In this document: piece after piece, positions 46,938 to 58,935 of the stretch
How positions within the stretch are numbered: the first letter of the stretch is position 1
Layout: every line of letters starts with the position of its first letter
Assembly: GCA_014905825.1 (NCBI GenBank)
Contig: JACGCN010000013.1
Coordinates: 682,001 to 746,000, forward strand
DNA: 64,000 bases
Direction of reading: 5' to 3'
Source of the DNA: Lyophyllum atratum
Lineage: Eukaryota > Basidiomycota > Agaricomycetes > Agaricales > Lyophyllaceae
Made by a program: the position numbers and the translations under genes
The notes under the pieces: generated by a model
Databases searched by the model: none
The model's input: the letters and a program-made list of their open reading frames with translations, nothing else
Told to the model about the DNA's origin: nothing

Positions 46938-48871
46938 TTACTCTCCCATCCCCACCAGCGCCATTGCGGTAGATCCACTCAGCAGACTGCACACAGCCAA
47001 TATCTTCAGGCCATTGGCACCAAGCGGCGACTTGTCATGCTCATGTTCATGTTCGTGATTTGGCTCATGACCATGCCCGTGCCCATGTCCATGCCCATGA
47101 TCGCCACTCACGTCACCGAAGACAAAGTCCCCAGCGAGCATCTCAACCGTCGCCGCATAAATAAGCATGCCAGCGGAGATGGCCGACATCAGGCCCTGCG
47201 TCAAGTGCATACGAGCTACAGAGTATGTCAACTTGGTGCTCCATCGGGGGAAAATATTAGAAGGGCATTACCAGACTCCGCAGGACTTGTCAGCGCTTTA
47301 GATGGCGTGAACACGAGCGCGCCTAGCACCATGCCAAAGGGCGTCGTGATGGCAAAAAGGGTAGACAAGGTTGGGCTGAGCCAATGTTGCGACCATGACT
47401 TGCTATGACGATGCCTTTGTGATGACTCTTCCGGACTCGTGCCGAGCAGGGAGGGAGATCGAGAAGGATGAGGAGTTTCGTGTGTTGGTGGGTGCGCAGG
47501 AGGAAGACTGGCTATCCGGATACCAAGAGAAAGGCCTTCGAAGAGTTGGTGAAATATGATTGCCGTCACGAGGGATGCTGATGGACCTGCGTTAGCTTCG
47601 CTGTATGAGGTACTTTGAGATATGGCTTACTGAAATCACTTCCAGAGGTTACGGCTAGAGTCAGGCCGATGACGAGAGAGTGTATCATGATACCGAGTTG
47701 TAGAACCTGGATCAATCGTCTAGCCACTTATAGAGACCTTCAAATACTATGGAAACGCACCAAGATTCCGACGACCTGTCGTTTCCTTCCGATCATAGGC
47801 TTCACGACCTCTCTCTCATCTTCATCATCATCCTTAAAAATCGAATTGCTTCCCTCAGTCGGCGGGGATAGCGTAACCCGACCTAAATGACAAGCGCAAA
47901 CAACATCCCGTCCCAATATCGCACCAGAGTGAGAAAGGCAACCACGGGAAAGCCGGGGGGAGTTGAGGAGGATTAAAGACAGCATCGCGTCGTCTCGATG
48001 GATATCGACGCTTGAAAGGGACTTGGTACGCTTCGGGGCTCTTATCAGAGGTGTGCGCTCGGTGGCAGGGAGTGGACAGGAGCACTGATTGATGCTTTGA
48101 GAAGAGGACTCGGGAGATTGAGGAGGCGAAGTGAAGTAGGGTGTACCACTTGATGCAGTCGCCTGCGGCGTTGGGGGTATTATATTTATTGGTGGTGTCT
48201 TTGGTCGAGAGGGAGTTCGTGATGACGATGGTGAAGGAGGGGCGGAGGGTTTGGCGTGCAGCTGGTCGACATATGACGTGGAGACATCTGGTCAAGGACG
48301 CCATCAGTTGAGATAAAATTCGTGGGTCTAGTCAATATGAACCTACATTCGACGAGAAAGATCGACAATAAAGAGCCCAAACTAAAAATCACTCAGGTTA
48401 GAGTCTAGTCTACCGAGAAGTTTGAATTGACGCACATGATCACCCCCACCCACTTCCCAATGCCATGGTATCTCTCGTTGACATTGCGATCTTTCAGGGC
48501 ATCAAAAGCGTCTGGTAAAAGATGACAGAATGCAGTCGCCAAAATTGCACCTAAACAAAAGAATAAGCAAAGCCTGGGAGTCAAACTCTGGAGATAAAAG
48601 TCACCTGTTCCGAAGTGCTTGCCGACGAAGAACATTAGGTGTGGTATCTTGAGAAACGGAACCTGCTTTGAGACTCCCGGAAAAGAGACAGCTACCCACG
48701 AGATGTGAGAACCTCCATGCACACTGCACACCATATACATGGATAGTGCCACGTACCGAACAGCGAAATGAAGAGAATTCCGAACATGGGCCCCAACCTT
48801 AGGTGTGACAAATCCGAGCTGGCATCGCCATACGAGGAGAGTGAACTCCCTTCACTGATAATTGTGGGCAT
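46938..48871 (-). CDS. ZIP-family zinc/iron transporter
   Basis: ATG 48871, stop 46938. Exon 1 (48871-48757) encodes a short acidic N-terminus and helix 1 (GPMFGILFISLFG). Then come 'VSFPGVSKQV', 'MFFVGKHFGTG' joined to 'AILATAFCHLLPDAFDAL', and 'IGKWVGVIM'. A long Ser/Pro/charged cytosolic loop (48280-47760) precedes the metal-site helices 'LQLGIMIHSLVIGLTLAV' and 'AIIFHQLFEGLSLGIRI', the ZIP signature helices IV and V. 'ISAGMLIYAATVEMLAGDF' and a final helix end the protein. A His-rich stretch (HGHGHGHGHGHEPNHEHEHE, 47100-47034) lies between the last two helices. The role is import of Zn2+ (or Fe2+) into the cytosol. The loop is longer than in typical fungal ZRT1/ZRT2 proteins. Confidence 0.9.
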
Positions 48872-49495
48872 TACGACGATCAACGTTCAATGCTGGGGGG
48901 ATCGGTGGAGGGAGACGTATGCTGTAGCACTGGAAGACTCGAGACGCCTCGCCCGATTAATTACTAGTAGACTCGAGAACCGCATCAGTCGCGAGTGCAC
49001 GTGCATCGATGGAGCTCTGAAAAATTGTCCAGACAAGCACGAGCAAGACGTTACACTCATGAAATCGACGCCCGCGATGAACTTCCTCCGCGACCTATAT
49101 GCGACCTGGGAAGATGTTTGGACGTCTTAAGTACGGCGTTGAAGAAGGCGCAGATATTTCAGTGGGAATAAAATCTCGAAGGCGCCGATTGGTTGCAACT
49201 TGCCGAGTGAAGGCCGCTAACCAATAACACCACACAACCCAATTTTGCGCACCAAGTTCAACACCACCGTGACGGCACCATCCTACTTGTCCGTTGCAAT
49301 ACAAAAGCTACTTCATGAATAGCTGCGTTGTGACGCTACAGACTTTTATATCGCATGTGACCCGGCGCATCATCAACCTACAGTCGGCTGTATGTTCTCG
49401 TAGACGCGACTCAGCTGCTCAAAACGGCTCGAGACGGTCCGGCAGCGGGAAGCTCTATCATCTAAACCACTCGAACGTTGCTTGACTCTTCCAAG
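48872..49495. promoter_or_regulatory. Divergent promoter region, ZIP transporter / ornithine cyclodeaminase-like gene
   Basis: About 620 bp between divergent starts. A plus-strand frame at 48768-49130 overlaps the ZIP first exon and has no motifs, so it is not called. No zinc-responsive element was identified with confidence. Confidence 0.4.
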
Positions 49496-50768
49496 ATGTC
49501 GCTCCTCGTTCTCTCTAGCTCAGATGTCGAACAAGTAGCATCGAACTTTACCCCCACAGAACTACAGGATCTCATGGCCCTGGTCTTCCATCTGATCGCG
49601 TCCCCCCCTCGGTCGAGTCCACTGCTGATAGCAACTCCTCATAGAACGTCGATTGCCATGCAAAACCATACAGCTCTTTTCATGCCGGCCCGCGTGTCGC
49701 ACGCAGCTTTGCATGGGACTACGATGAAAGCCGTGTGCATTCCGCGCGACTCGGACAACATCCGCGGTCTTCCTGCGTCGACCATCGTCATGGACGAAAC
49801 AACTGGTGCGGTCAAGGCAATCGTCAATGCGCGAAGCTTGACGGCTCTACGAAATGCTGCTGGTAGAATAAACCATACGATCGGAATACATTTGTTTTTC
49901 TAAACGCGGTTCCTCAGGTTCCCTTCTGTCCACCAGACTCGTTGGAATGAACAACCCAACGTATGTAGTAGCATTCGGAGCAGGCAAACAAATCGAAGCC
50001 CACCTCGATCTTCACCTCCGATCCTTCCCATCCATCACCTCATGCACCATCGTCAACCGCACGCTCAACGCACGCGTCGCAGCACTGAAGAAGCTCCTCA
50101 CCCCGCGGTTCCCCCTTGTCTCCTTCAATTTCATCGCCACTTCCAACAACAACACCGCAGACCCATCAGATTCGCCCCCAGGGGACCTGAGAAGCACCCT
50201 CATCTCAGCATCTCTCATCATCTGTGCAACATCCGCCACGTCCCCCCTCTTCCCATCCTCCTGGGTGCGCCCTGGAACACATGTGATCCTGATCGGAAGT
50301 TACACCCCAGCCATGCGCGAAGTCGATCATGTCCTCATTCGACGTGCGATCAATCCTTCGTGGCAGACACAGAAAGGCCGCACGCGCCAGGTCCTTCTCG
50401 TTGATTCTCGCCAAGCCTGCGCGGTCGAAGCGGGCGAGCTGATTGATGCAAACGTAGATGGTACCCAGATCGTAGAGATCGGGGAACTCGTTGCGCTTGA
50501 CCCGTCCGGGGCCCTGGTGTTGAAGACGATACCGGAACCTGCTGCTTCTCAACACGACGAGACAGTGGCACAGCATGCGGTACGTGCACATAATGACACT
50601 GGTGTTGGTGCCACGACGCAGTCTGGTGACCAAGAGGACGGGGATGGGCCGATCACCATGTTCAAGTCGGTGGGTGTGGGCCTGCAGGATGTCGCGATGG
50701 CGTGTGCGGTGGTGGCGAAAGCCGAGGAGATGGGGGTGGGGACGACTGTGGCGAATTATGACGCGTAA
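49496..50768 (+). CDS. Ornithine cyclodeaminase/mu-crystallin family protein
   Basis: Two exons: 49496-49862 and 49918-50768 (1,218 nt, 405 aa). Family landmarks: 'ALFMPARVSHAALHGTTMKAV' early (substrate-binding side), 'GLPASTIVMDETTGAVKAIV', 'ARSLTALRNAAGSLLSTRLV', then the Rossmann turn 'VVAFGAGKQIEAHL', 'ATSATSPLFPSSWVRPGTHV', and 'VGVGLQDVAMACAVVAKAEE' near the C-terminus. Members are NAD(P)-dependent imine/amino-acid enzymes (ornithine cyclodeaminase, ketimine reductase). The exact activity is unknown. The last codons and 3' flank are duplicated immediately downstream (50954-51172). Confidence 0.88.
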
Positions 50769-50953
50769 AATGAAAATCTACCCTGCGTCCCGTGGTATGC
50801 TTGATCACATTGCGCGATCATGATCGGTGGCGCCATACGGAGGCTGGTGAGCGTCATCAAGTCCATTAGGACTTCTGTTCCTGTCAGTGTCTGTACTTCT
50901 CACCATTAGCATCAGCTGCTCATTGGCGCCCAATGGAATGATTTCAGACATAT
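50724..50953. repeat. Tandem repeat copy 1 (3' end of ornithine cyclodeaminase-like gene)
   Basis: 230 bp running from the last 15 codons of the gene into its 3' flank. It aligns with the next 219 bp with scattered substitutions and a few small indels. Confidence 0.9.
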
Positions 50954-51172
50954 GAGGCAATGGGGGTGGGGATGACTGTTGCGAATTATGACATGTAAAA
51001 TGAAAATATACCCCGTGTTCTCTCGTACATATGCTCGATCACATTGCACGATCATGATCGTGGCGCCATACGGAGGCTCAAGTCCGTCAGGACTTCTGTT
51101 CCTGTCAGTGCCTGCGCTTCTCACCATTAGCGTCAGCTGGTCATTGGCGCCCAATGGAACGATTTCAGACAT
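50954..51172. repeat. Tandem repeat copy 2 (gene 3'-end fragment)
   Basis: Repeats 50724-50953, including the gene tail (reads EAMGVGMTVANYDM then TAA). It has no start or promoter of its own, so it is a gene fragment in the 3' flank. Shared downstream blocks include GGCGCCATACGGAGGCT and CATTGGCGCCCAATGGAA. Confidence 0.9.
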
Positions 51173-51589
51173 AAACACCTGACCAACAAAGAAGTCAAAT
51201 ACTGAACAAGTTTTAAGGCTTGGCTGCACGGATGTTGTTCGAGTTCAAACCAGATGAAGATTCCATTGTTACATGAGCAGCAGGCGACTGGACTATTATA
51301 CTTGTACATACAACGATGACCGATGGAAACAGAAGAAAAAAAGAGAGGAAAAGCAGGTAACTGAAGATTCAAGGTTGAACTTGAAATGCGATCCAAAGGA
51401 CCGGTCTACAATATGGAAGTGAAGTGTCCAGGGATAAATAAACAGTACTTAGCAGGAAAGATAAAGATAAAAATACATTAGAACGAGGAGGGGAGGAAAG
51501 AGCACAGAGGAAAGAGGAGAGAGGAAAGAGGAAAGAAGAGAGAGGAAAGAAAATAGGTAGCTCTTGATTGGAGGAGTGGAGAGGAGGAT
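51173..51589. other. Intergenic, convergent 3' ends
   Basis: Ends in the polypurine tract noted separately. No gene. Confidence 0.6.
51481..51556. repeat. Polypurine GAGGAAAG-rich tract
   Basis: About 75 bp of almost pure A/G made of imperfect GAGGAAAG repeats, lying in the 3' flank of the minus-strand gene, where the transcript would be a C/U tract. Confidence 0.85.
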
Positions 51590-53557
51590 TTACTCGCTGG
51601 AGCGAAGAGAGCTGCGCTTGACGCGCTTCTCCCCCTTCTCCTTCTCCTCCTTATCATCTTCATCATCACGAGCCCGCTTGCTGCCAGTGGCAGAAGGAGG
51701 GGGAGGGGAAGGAGCCGGAGTCGGGGCCTGGATGGGCTGGGTCTGGACGCGCTGGGCCTGGATAGGCTGGGTCTCCTCTGCGACATTTGAACGGGACTCC
51801 GACATGGTGCTGCCACTTGCACGAGGAGGGAGAGGGGCGCGAGGCGGAGGCGGGGTCTGAGCAAAGGCAGGGACGGGCTCGTCCTTCACCCACTCGGGCG
51901 TAGCCTCAGCCACAGTCTGCGGCGGTCTGTCGAAGGCGCCGAATTCAGGAACCCACCCGACTTCGTAATGGCTCTTGTGGTAAAAGGCAGGCTCGCGGCG
52001 CAAGGCCTGGGCACGACTGCGAGGGGGTGTGGGGTAGTGGTTGAAAGGGCGCGAGGCGATGCGGTGGGAGGATGAGGAAGGAAGGGGGGTTCTCGAGCCG
52101 GCGGGGAGAGTGTAGAAGCGGACGCCACTGCGGGGTCTCGCGCTCGGGCCTGGGGTCGGGGCCCTACTGCGGGTCCGACGGTAAACGCCTCCTGCCTCCG
52201 AAGGGCCCTCGACTCCAGCTTCAGCTCCACTCTCGGCTGCTTTTGTGGCGCGTTCATCATCGCTGGAGCCAACCAAAGTGTCTTGGCGGAATGAACCGGC
52301 TGCTGAAGTTTCTGGGACGGCTTCCTCTGCGGGATTTGAACGGGACTCGGGCGTGGTGTTGACGTTAGTCGCACGAGAACGGAGAGGGGCACGAGGCGGA
52401 GGCGGGGTCTGAGCGAAGGAAGGGATGGGCTCGTCCTTAACCCACTCGGGCGTAGCCTCAGCGACAGTCTGCGGCGGTCTGTCGTAAGCGCCGAATTCAG
52501 GAACCCATCCGACTTCGTAATGGCTCTTGTGGTAGAACGCAGGCTCGCGGCGCAATCCCTGGGGACGACTGCGAGGGGGTGTGGGGTAGTGGTTGAAAGG
52601 GCGCGAGGGGAGGCGGTGGGAGGATGAGGAAGGGATGGGGGTGCTCGAGCCGGCGGGGAGAGTGTAGAAGCGGACGCCACTGCGGGGTTTCGGAGCCGGG
52701 CCTGGGGTCGGAACCCTACTGCGGGTGCGACGGTAAGCGCCTTCTTCCTCCGAAGGGTCCTCGACTCGAACGCGCTTTTTTGAGGGCGGTATAATGATGA
52801 CTAGTTTGGCTTGAGACGAATCAGCGGCCGGGGCTCCGACTTTGGCTCCCTTCTCGGCGCCTGTTGTGACAGATTCATCGTCGCTGGAGCCAACCAAAGT
52901 GTCTTGGCTAGATGAGTCGGCCGCTGAGGTTTCTGCGAGGGCTTCCTCTACGGGATCTGATTGGAGCTCCGGCGTAGGGGGTCCATCAGGATAGCCCCAC
53001 CGAGTATGGACACCCTCCCCAGTGGCGGAGGCTGTCACGACGATGGTCGCCGAGTCGTCGGCGACTGCTACAGCGGCCTGGTGCGCAGAAACAATACGAG
53101 CGGACCTGCGGCGCGACTCCGAAGGTGATATAGCTTCATCGGAGGAGTCGTCGGAGGAAATCGCGGCAGAAAGGACGTCTCCCGCAAGAACGGCGATGGA
53201 GGAGTCTTCCGTATTCTCAAGAGGTGATATTTCGTCACTACAAGTTAAACCACGGTGAGCATTAGTTATAAGCCAAAGAGTGAGGAGACTAACCTTGTGG
53301 ATGCGGGAGCTTCGTCAGACAACCTGGTGGTAGCCTGTTAGGATACCTCGGCTTAACGACGAAGTGTGAGGAAGCACTTACCCTTCTAAAACAAGATTTG
53401 AAGCGTCTGACATCAGAATATGGCGCTCAGAGTCTTCTGGCACGCCATGTAGTTCGAAGTAGATAGCCATTTGGGCTTTCATGAAAGCCGCTAGGCCTGA
53501 GGCAGTCGGGTGCATCCCGCGGGAAGCAGTGGTGTTATGATCGGTGGTGGAGGACAT
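51590..53557 (-). CDS. Disordered repeat protein of unknown function
   Basis: ATG 53557. Exon 1 (to about 53380) starts MSSTTDHNTTASRGMHPTAS and contains a small helical segment (LAAFMKAQMAIYFELHGVPE). A short exon (LSDEAPAST) follows, then a large exon to the stop at 51590. The rest is low-complexity Ser/Pro/Glu/Arg-rich with two tandem copies of a ~150-residue module. Each module has SSQDTLVGSSDDE-like acidic serines, YRRTRSRxPTPGP, PRSGVRFYTLPAGS, SRPFNHYPTPPRSR, REPAFYHKSHYEVGWVPEFG, DRPPQTVAEATPEWVKDEP and TPPPPRAPL. The tail is basic/acidic (KRARDDEDDKEEKEKGEKR), reminiscent of a nuclear localisation signal. No known domain. The 'SDDE' and 'PTP' motifs look like kinase sites. Possibly chromatin- or RNA-associated; not testable from sequence. 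Confidence 0.72.
51788..52960. repeat. Internal tandem duplication in coding sequence
   Basis: Two ~570-bp blocks (about 51788-52330 and 52365-52960) encode the two ~150-residue modules and are nearly identical at DNA level over long runs, for example around the segments for FNHYPTPPRSR and FYHKSHYEVGWVPEFG. Confidence 0.85.
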
Positions 53558-54322
53558 CGCAGAAGGGTTTGGACAGATGATAGACTGTGGTGATAGAGAG
53601 GATGTCTTGGTTGCGGCTTTTCCTCTAAACGAAGAGGGTCTTAAATACCTAAACGACGTTGCCCGCTTTGCCCTGCGATCCTGAGTCAGAACAAGAGCAG
53701 AGGGCCGCTGTTGGCGACGCTTTGCCCCAGCTTTGACGGGACTATCACCCTACATTGTAGTCATGAGGAAGCTTTGACCAGCTTTGACCCCAGGCTATGC
53801 ATTGACCCGCTTTGGCCTCTGGGAGCTGATGTGAGGTATAGTCCACGCTGTGATTCCCTAGAAACAGGGTATTGTTCCCTAGCGCTTGTCCATAGATAGT
53901 ATCATTGTTAGCGAATGCTCTGCGAGGACATGGAGTTTTGGCGTTGGACGATGGGGTGGTGGTCGCACTCTGGTCAGTGGTTGCACTGGCAGCAGCAGAA
54001 GACGCCGAATTCGAGCATGTGATCGATACCGTAATTGATCAATTCGGGCCGATTGGTGACAGGGTCACCTCCTCCCTTCGTCCAAGTCGACCAAAATCCA
54101 TCTTACATAGAAGGCTATCATCCCCACAGTTCGTGGCGTACGCATGTACATGGGAAATCGGAGTCGGCACATCATTATTAAGGTCCCATGGCCGTCTGAA
54201 TTGGGATCTATACTGACGGATGGCGTGATCATTGTAAAGCACGTCATCCAGCCTTGTATGTATGATAAATGACACCAAACCCACGAGTGATATTCCACCA
54301 TCTTTTACCACCCACCTGAGCC
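53558..54322. promoter_or_regulatory. Divergent promoter region with repeated GCTTTG motif
   Basis: Between the disordered-protein gene (-) and the O-acetylhomoserine sulfhydrylase gene (+). GCTTTG followed by CC, GCC or ACC occurs six times between about 53665 and 53820 on the plus strand. ORFs here show no motifs. Confidence 0.45.
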
Positions 54323-56471
<2,149 letters not shown>

Positions 56472-56658
56472 TGGCGATGCATTAGCTGTGGCCTAGATAT
56501 TTATGGTGAAGTGACAAGGAATTTTGTAATACCAACGGTGGATGAAGGAAATACGCATTATATATCATGTCGAGCTTGAAGACGGTTCAAGTGGACGTTA
56601 ACCTACTTTTACTGGCGCCAAAGATATGATAAGGCAATCGCTCTTGCATAGCTACAGG

Positions 56659-57895
56659 TTATCCGTTGGGAGGGAAGAACCTAAGGTTACGCATGAAAAG
56701 AGAGAATATTGTAGGTGAATACCAAGTCAATATTAGTATTGTAAAGAATGAAACGCGCATCCTATGAAAGGGACCCATTGGTGACGCGGATGCATGTGGT
56801 GATGGCCTTGACTCCCCGGTGTCTGGATATTGTATGTTTTTGGCCCCCCCTGTTGCCTGCGTAGAGCTTGCCGGAGAAGTTGGGGAACTCGAAGGCGCTG
56901 GTAAATTATCGAGCTGTGCGGTGAATTGAATTACTAGGTAACTGGAATAAGAATGAAACATACGCTTCGCATCTACGGAGACCCTTAAGCTCTCCAGGGG
57001 GGCAGATAGGGCATTGACGTCCGCTTTCTTATTGCCCTTCAAGGCCTCTTTGATGATATTCACCGCTTCCTTCAAGCTTTGCGTCTCGGTCCTCAAGCTC
57101 TTCATCTCAGCGGCCAGATCTTGGACAGTTCCCTTTAGCGCCATATTCTCGTCGATAAGATTGTTAATCTGAATTTGAGCAGCTTGGAGAGCGCCACCGA
57201 GAATAATGAGCTGCGCGGTATCCGAGGGTACCACTGGTATGTCGACAGGGAGCAACTTTTGCAAACGTTGCGCTGCGATAGTGGGCCCGAAATATCAGGC
57301 GAGGCGAGGAGGAGTCAGGAGATATTCCTCACCGTTGATTTTGTCAGTGGAATCAACAGATGGGTCGGGGGTTGACCTGTCTTCACCTACAGATCTCTTC
57401 TGTACTTCACCCGTAGCTGGCAACTTCTCCTGGCGTTTATCTGCGATAAGATAAGATTAATGTTTGAATGATCGGAATACTACTTGTATGTTCCCGACCA
57501 TTGCGCTTCTCAATGGAATCCAGCAAAGGGTTGGAAGTTAATTCGTCGCCTCCCGCGCGTGGATACGCGTCGATCACGAAGGAACTTTCCGTAATTCGCG
57601 CCCAAGGCTGAGCAGCGAACTTTGGGTCATGATCTGCAAAAATTGAGCGAAACTATAGAATGGCATCTAGCCATGATCACAAGCAGTGAAGTGATTAGTA
57701 CACACGGTTTTTGTACTGTCCATCAATGTAAATGTCTGTTGCAGAGGAATCGATCTCAACGCCGACCCCGAATGTTGACTCGATCTTCTTCGCAATCTCT
57801 TTCTCCGCGCCCTCGACCACTTCCTTGACAGTTCCACTTCGGGGCTGGAGTTGTTGGATATGTGAGGGCTCGATATAGCGGACGGTGACGTTCAT
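56659..57895 (-). CDS. Coiled-coil protein of unknown function
   Basis: ATG 57895. Exon 1 (to about 57711) encodes MNVTVRYIEPSHIQQLQPRS and 'EKEIAKKIESTFGVGVEI'. Exon 2 (from about 57638) begins HDPKFAAQPWARITESSF. A short charged exon follows (DKRQEKLPATGEVQKRS), then an exon with a heptad-rich coiled coil (ALQAAQIQINNLIDENMALK, 'AAEMKSLRTETQSLKEAVN'), then a Ser/Pro-rich tail. The final frame may run past the true 3' exon boundary: its last 35 codons (FFTILILTWYSPTIF...) are hydrophobic and unlike the rest, so the stop at 56659 is uncertain. No named domain. Confidence 0.6.
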
Positions 57896-58093
57896 CGTGG
57901 TACAAGGTCAAGATGCGTTTAGGTTAAGGTAAGACACATGCTTGGGTCGGACCGGGCGATGACGTTCGCGATGGCAAAGATGTCGAAGAGGAATTACAGC
58001 GAGTCGTGACTCTGAGATGATATTAGTACTAGCATACTTTACAAGGAAATGGTACATTTCATGCTTCGCTGCTCGTGAGCAGCCATGTCCAGC

Positions 58094-58935
58094 CTACTTC
58101 TCCAATACCTCTATAACAGCGACTTGCTGCTTCTCCTTCGCAATGTCGAGTGCAGTCTTCCCCACAGAATTTTTCAGAGAAGGATCAGCGCCCCGCTCCA
58201 ACAATAATTCTACCGCCTCCTTCTGTCCACCCTCAGCGGCCTCATGAAGCGCGGTCCCTAACCCGTCCTCACGCTCGGATCTCAACATCTGCTCGTAGTC
58301 CGGGATCTCATTGACGTCCGCTCCTGCCTCAAGGAGCAACGTGATCATGTCGAGGTTACCGTACCACGCAGCAGCTTTGAGGGCGTTGGTGTTCTTCACA
58401 TTTGCGCCATGCTGGATCAACAGCTGTGCGGCTTCTGCTGACGAATTGATCACTGCTAGATCGAGCGCAGAGCGCATCCCGGTGTGATGGAGATTCGGGT
58501 TTGCACCCTGTGCGAGAACCCATTTTAGGAGGTCGGGATTTCGAAGGCTGAGGATGAGCAAATCGCCGATGTGTCCAAGATTTGTATTGATGTCGAACCC
58601 GCCATCCACGAAGGCCTGGAAGACATCGACGTTGGCGGTGGCAAATGCTGAGACAATCACGTCTACATCAACTGAGGCGCCGCGCTCAAGAAGGTACGAA
58701 ACGACGTGGGCATAGCCGTTTTGGGAGGCGGTTGAAAGGAGTTCGTTCAAGGGAGGGGAAGATGCGCTCCCTGATGATGCCCATTCCTCCAGCAGTTCCT
58801 TTATCTTTGCAAGATCGCCAGCAGATGTAGCCGTTTTTAGTTCATCCGTGATGTGTGCCACTGTGATACGACAATCTACCACTCAGAGGACGTGATATCG
58901 AAACATTGAACGAGTGATTTACCTGTCCTGGTCAT
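58094..58935 (-). CDS. Ankyrin-repeat protein
   Basis: Two exons, 58935-58923 (13 nt, MTRT) and 58860-58094 (780 nt in total, 259 aa). After a short helix come about six ankyrin repeats: 'NELLSTASQNGYAHVVSYLL' followed by ERGASVD, 'LLKWVLAQGANPN', 'ALDLAVINSSAEAAQLLIQH' then GANV, 'ALKAAAWYGNLDMITLLLEA' then GADVN, 'GTALHEAAEGGQKEAVELLL' then ERGADP, and 'GKTALDIAKEKQQVAVIEVL'. The repeats fill the entire protein, so it is probably a cytosolic or nuclear binding adaptor with unknown partners. The upstream minus-strand exon was chosen because its donor/acceptor keep the frame; the ORF alone would lack a normal start. Confidence 0.85.

Noticed and set aside
47031..47100. Repeated CATGCCCATG-type units as a CRISPR or minisatellite
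   Set aside because: They are simply the codons of the (HG)n/(HE)n stretch in the ZIP gene, and the organism is a eukaryote.
46938..47231. His-rich ORF as a separate small metallochaperone gene
   Set aside because: Its first half is the ZIP helix ISAGMLIYAATVEML and it splices in frame to the rest of the ZIP transporter.
51886..52680. 264-codon minus-strand ORF with Ser/Pro/Arg repeats
   Set aside because: Shifted frame of the internal repeat; the selected frame is open for 482 codons and carries the aromatic core motifs.
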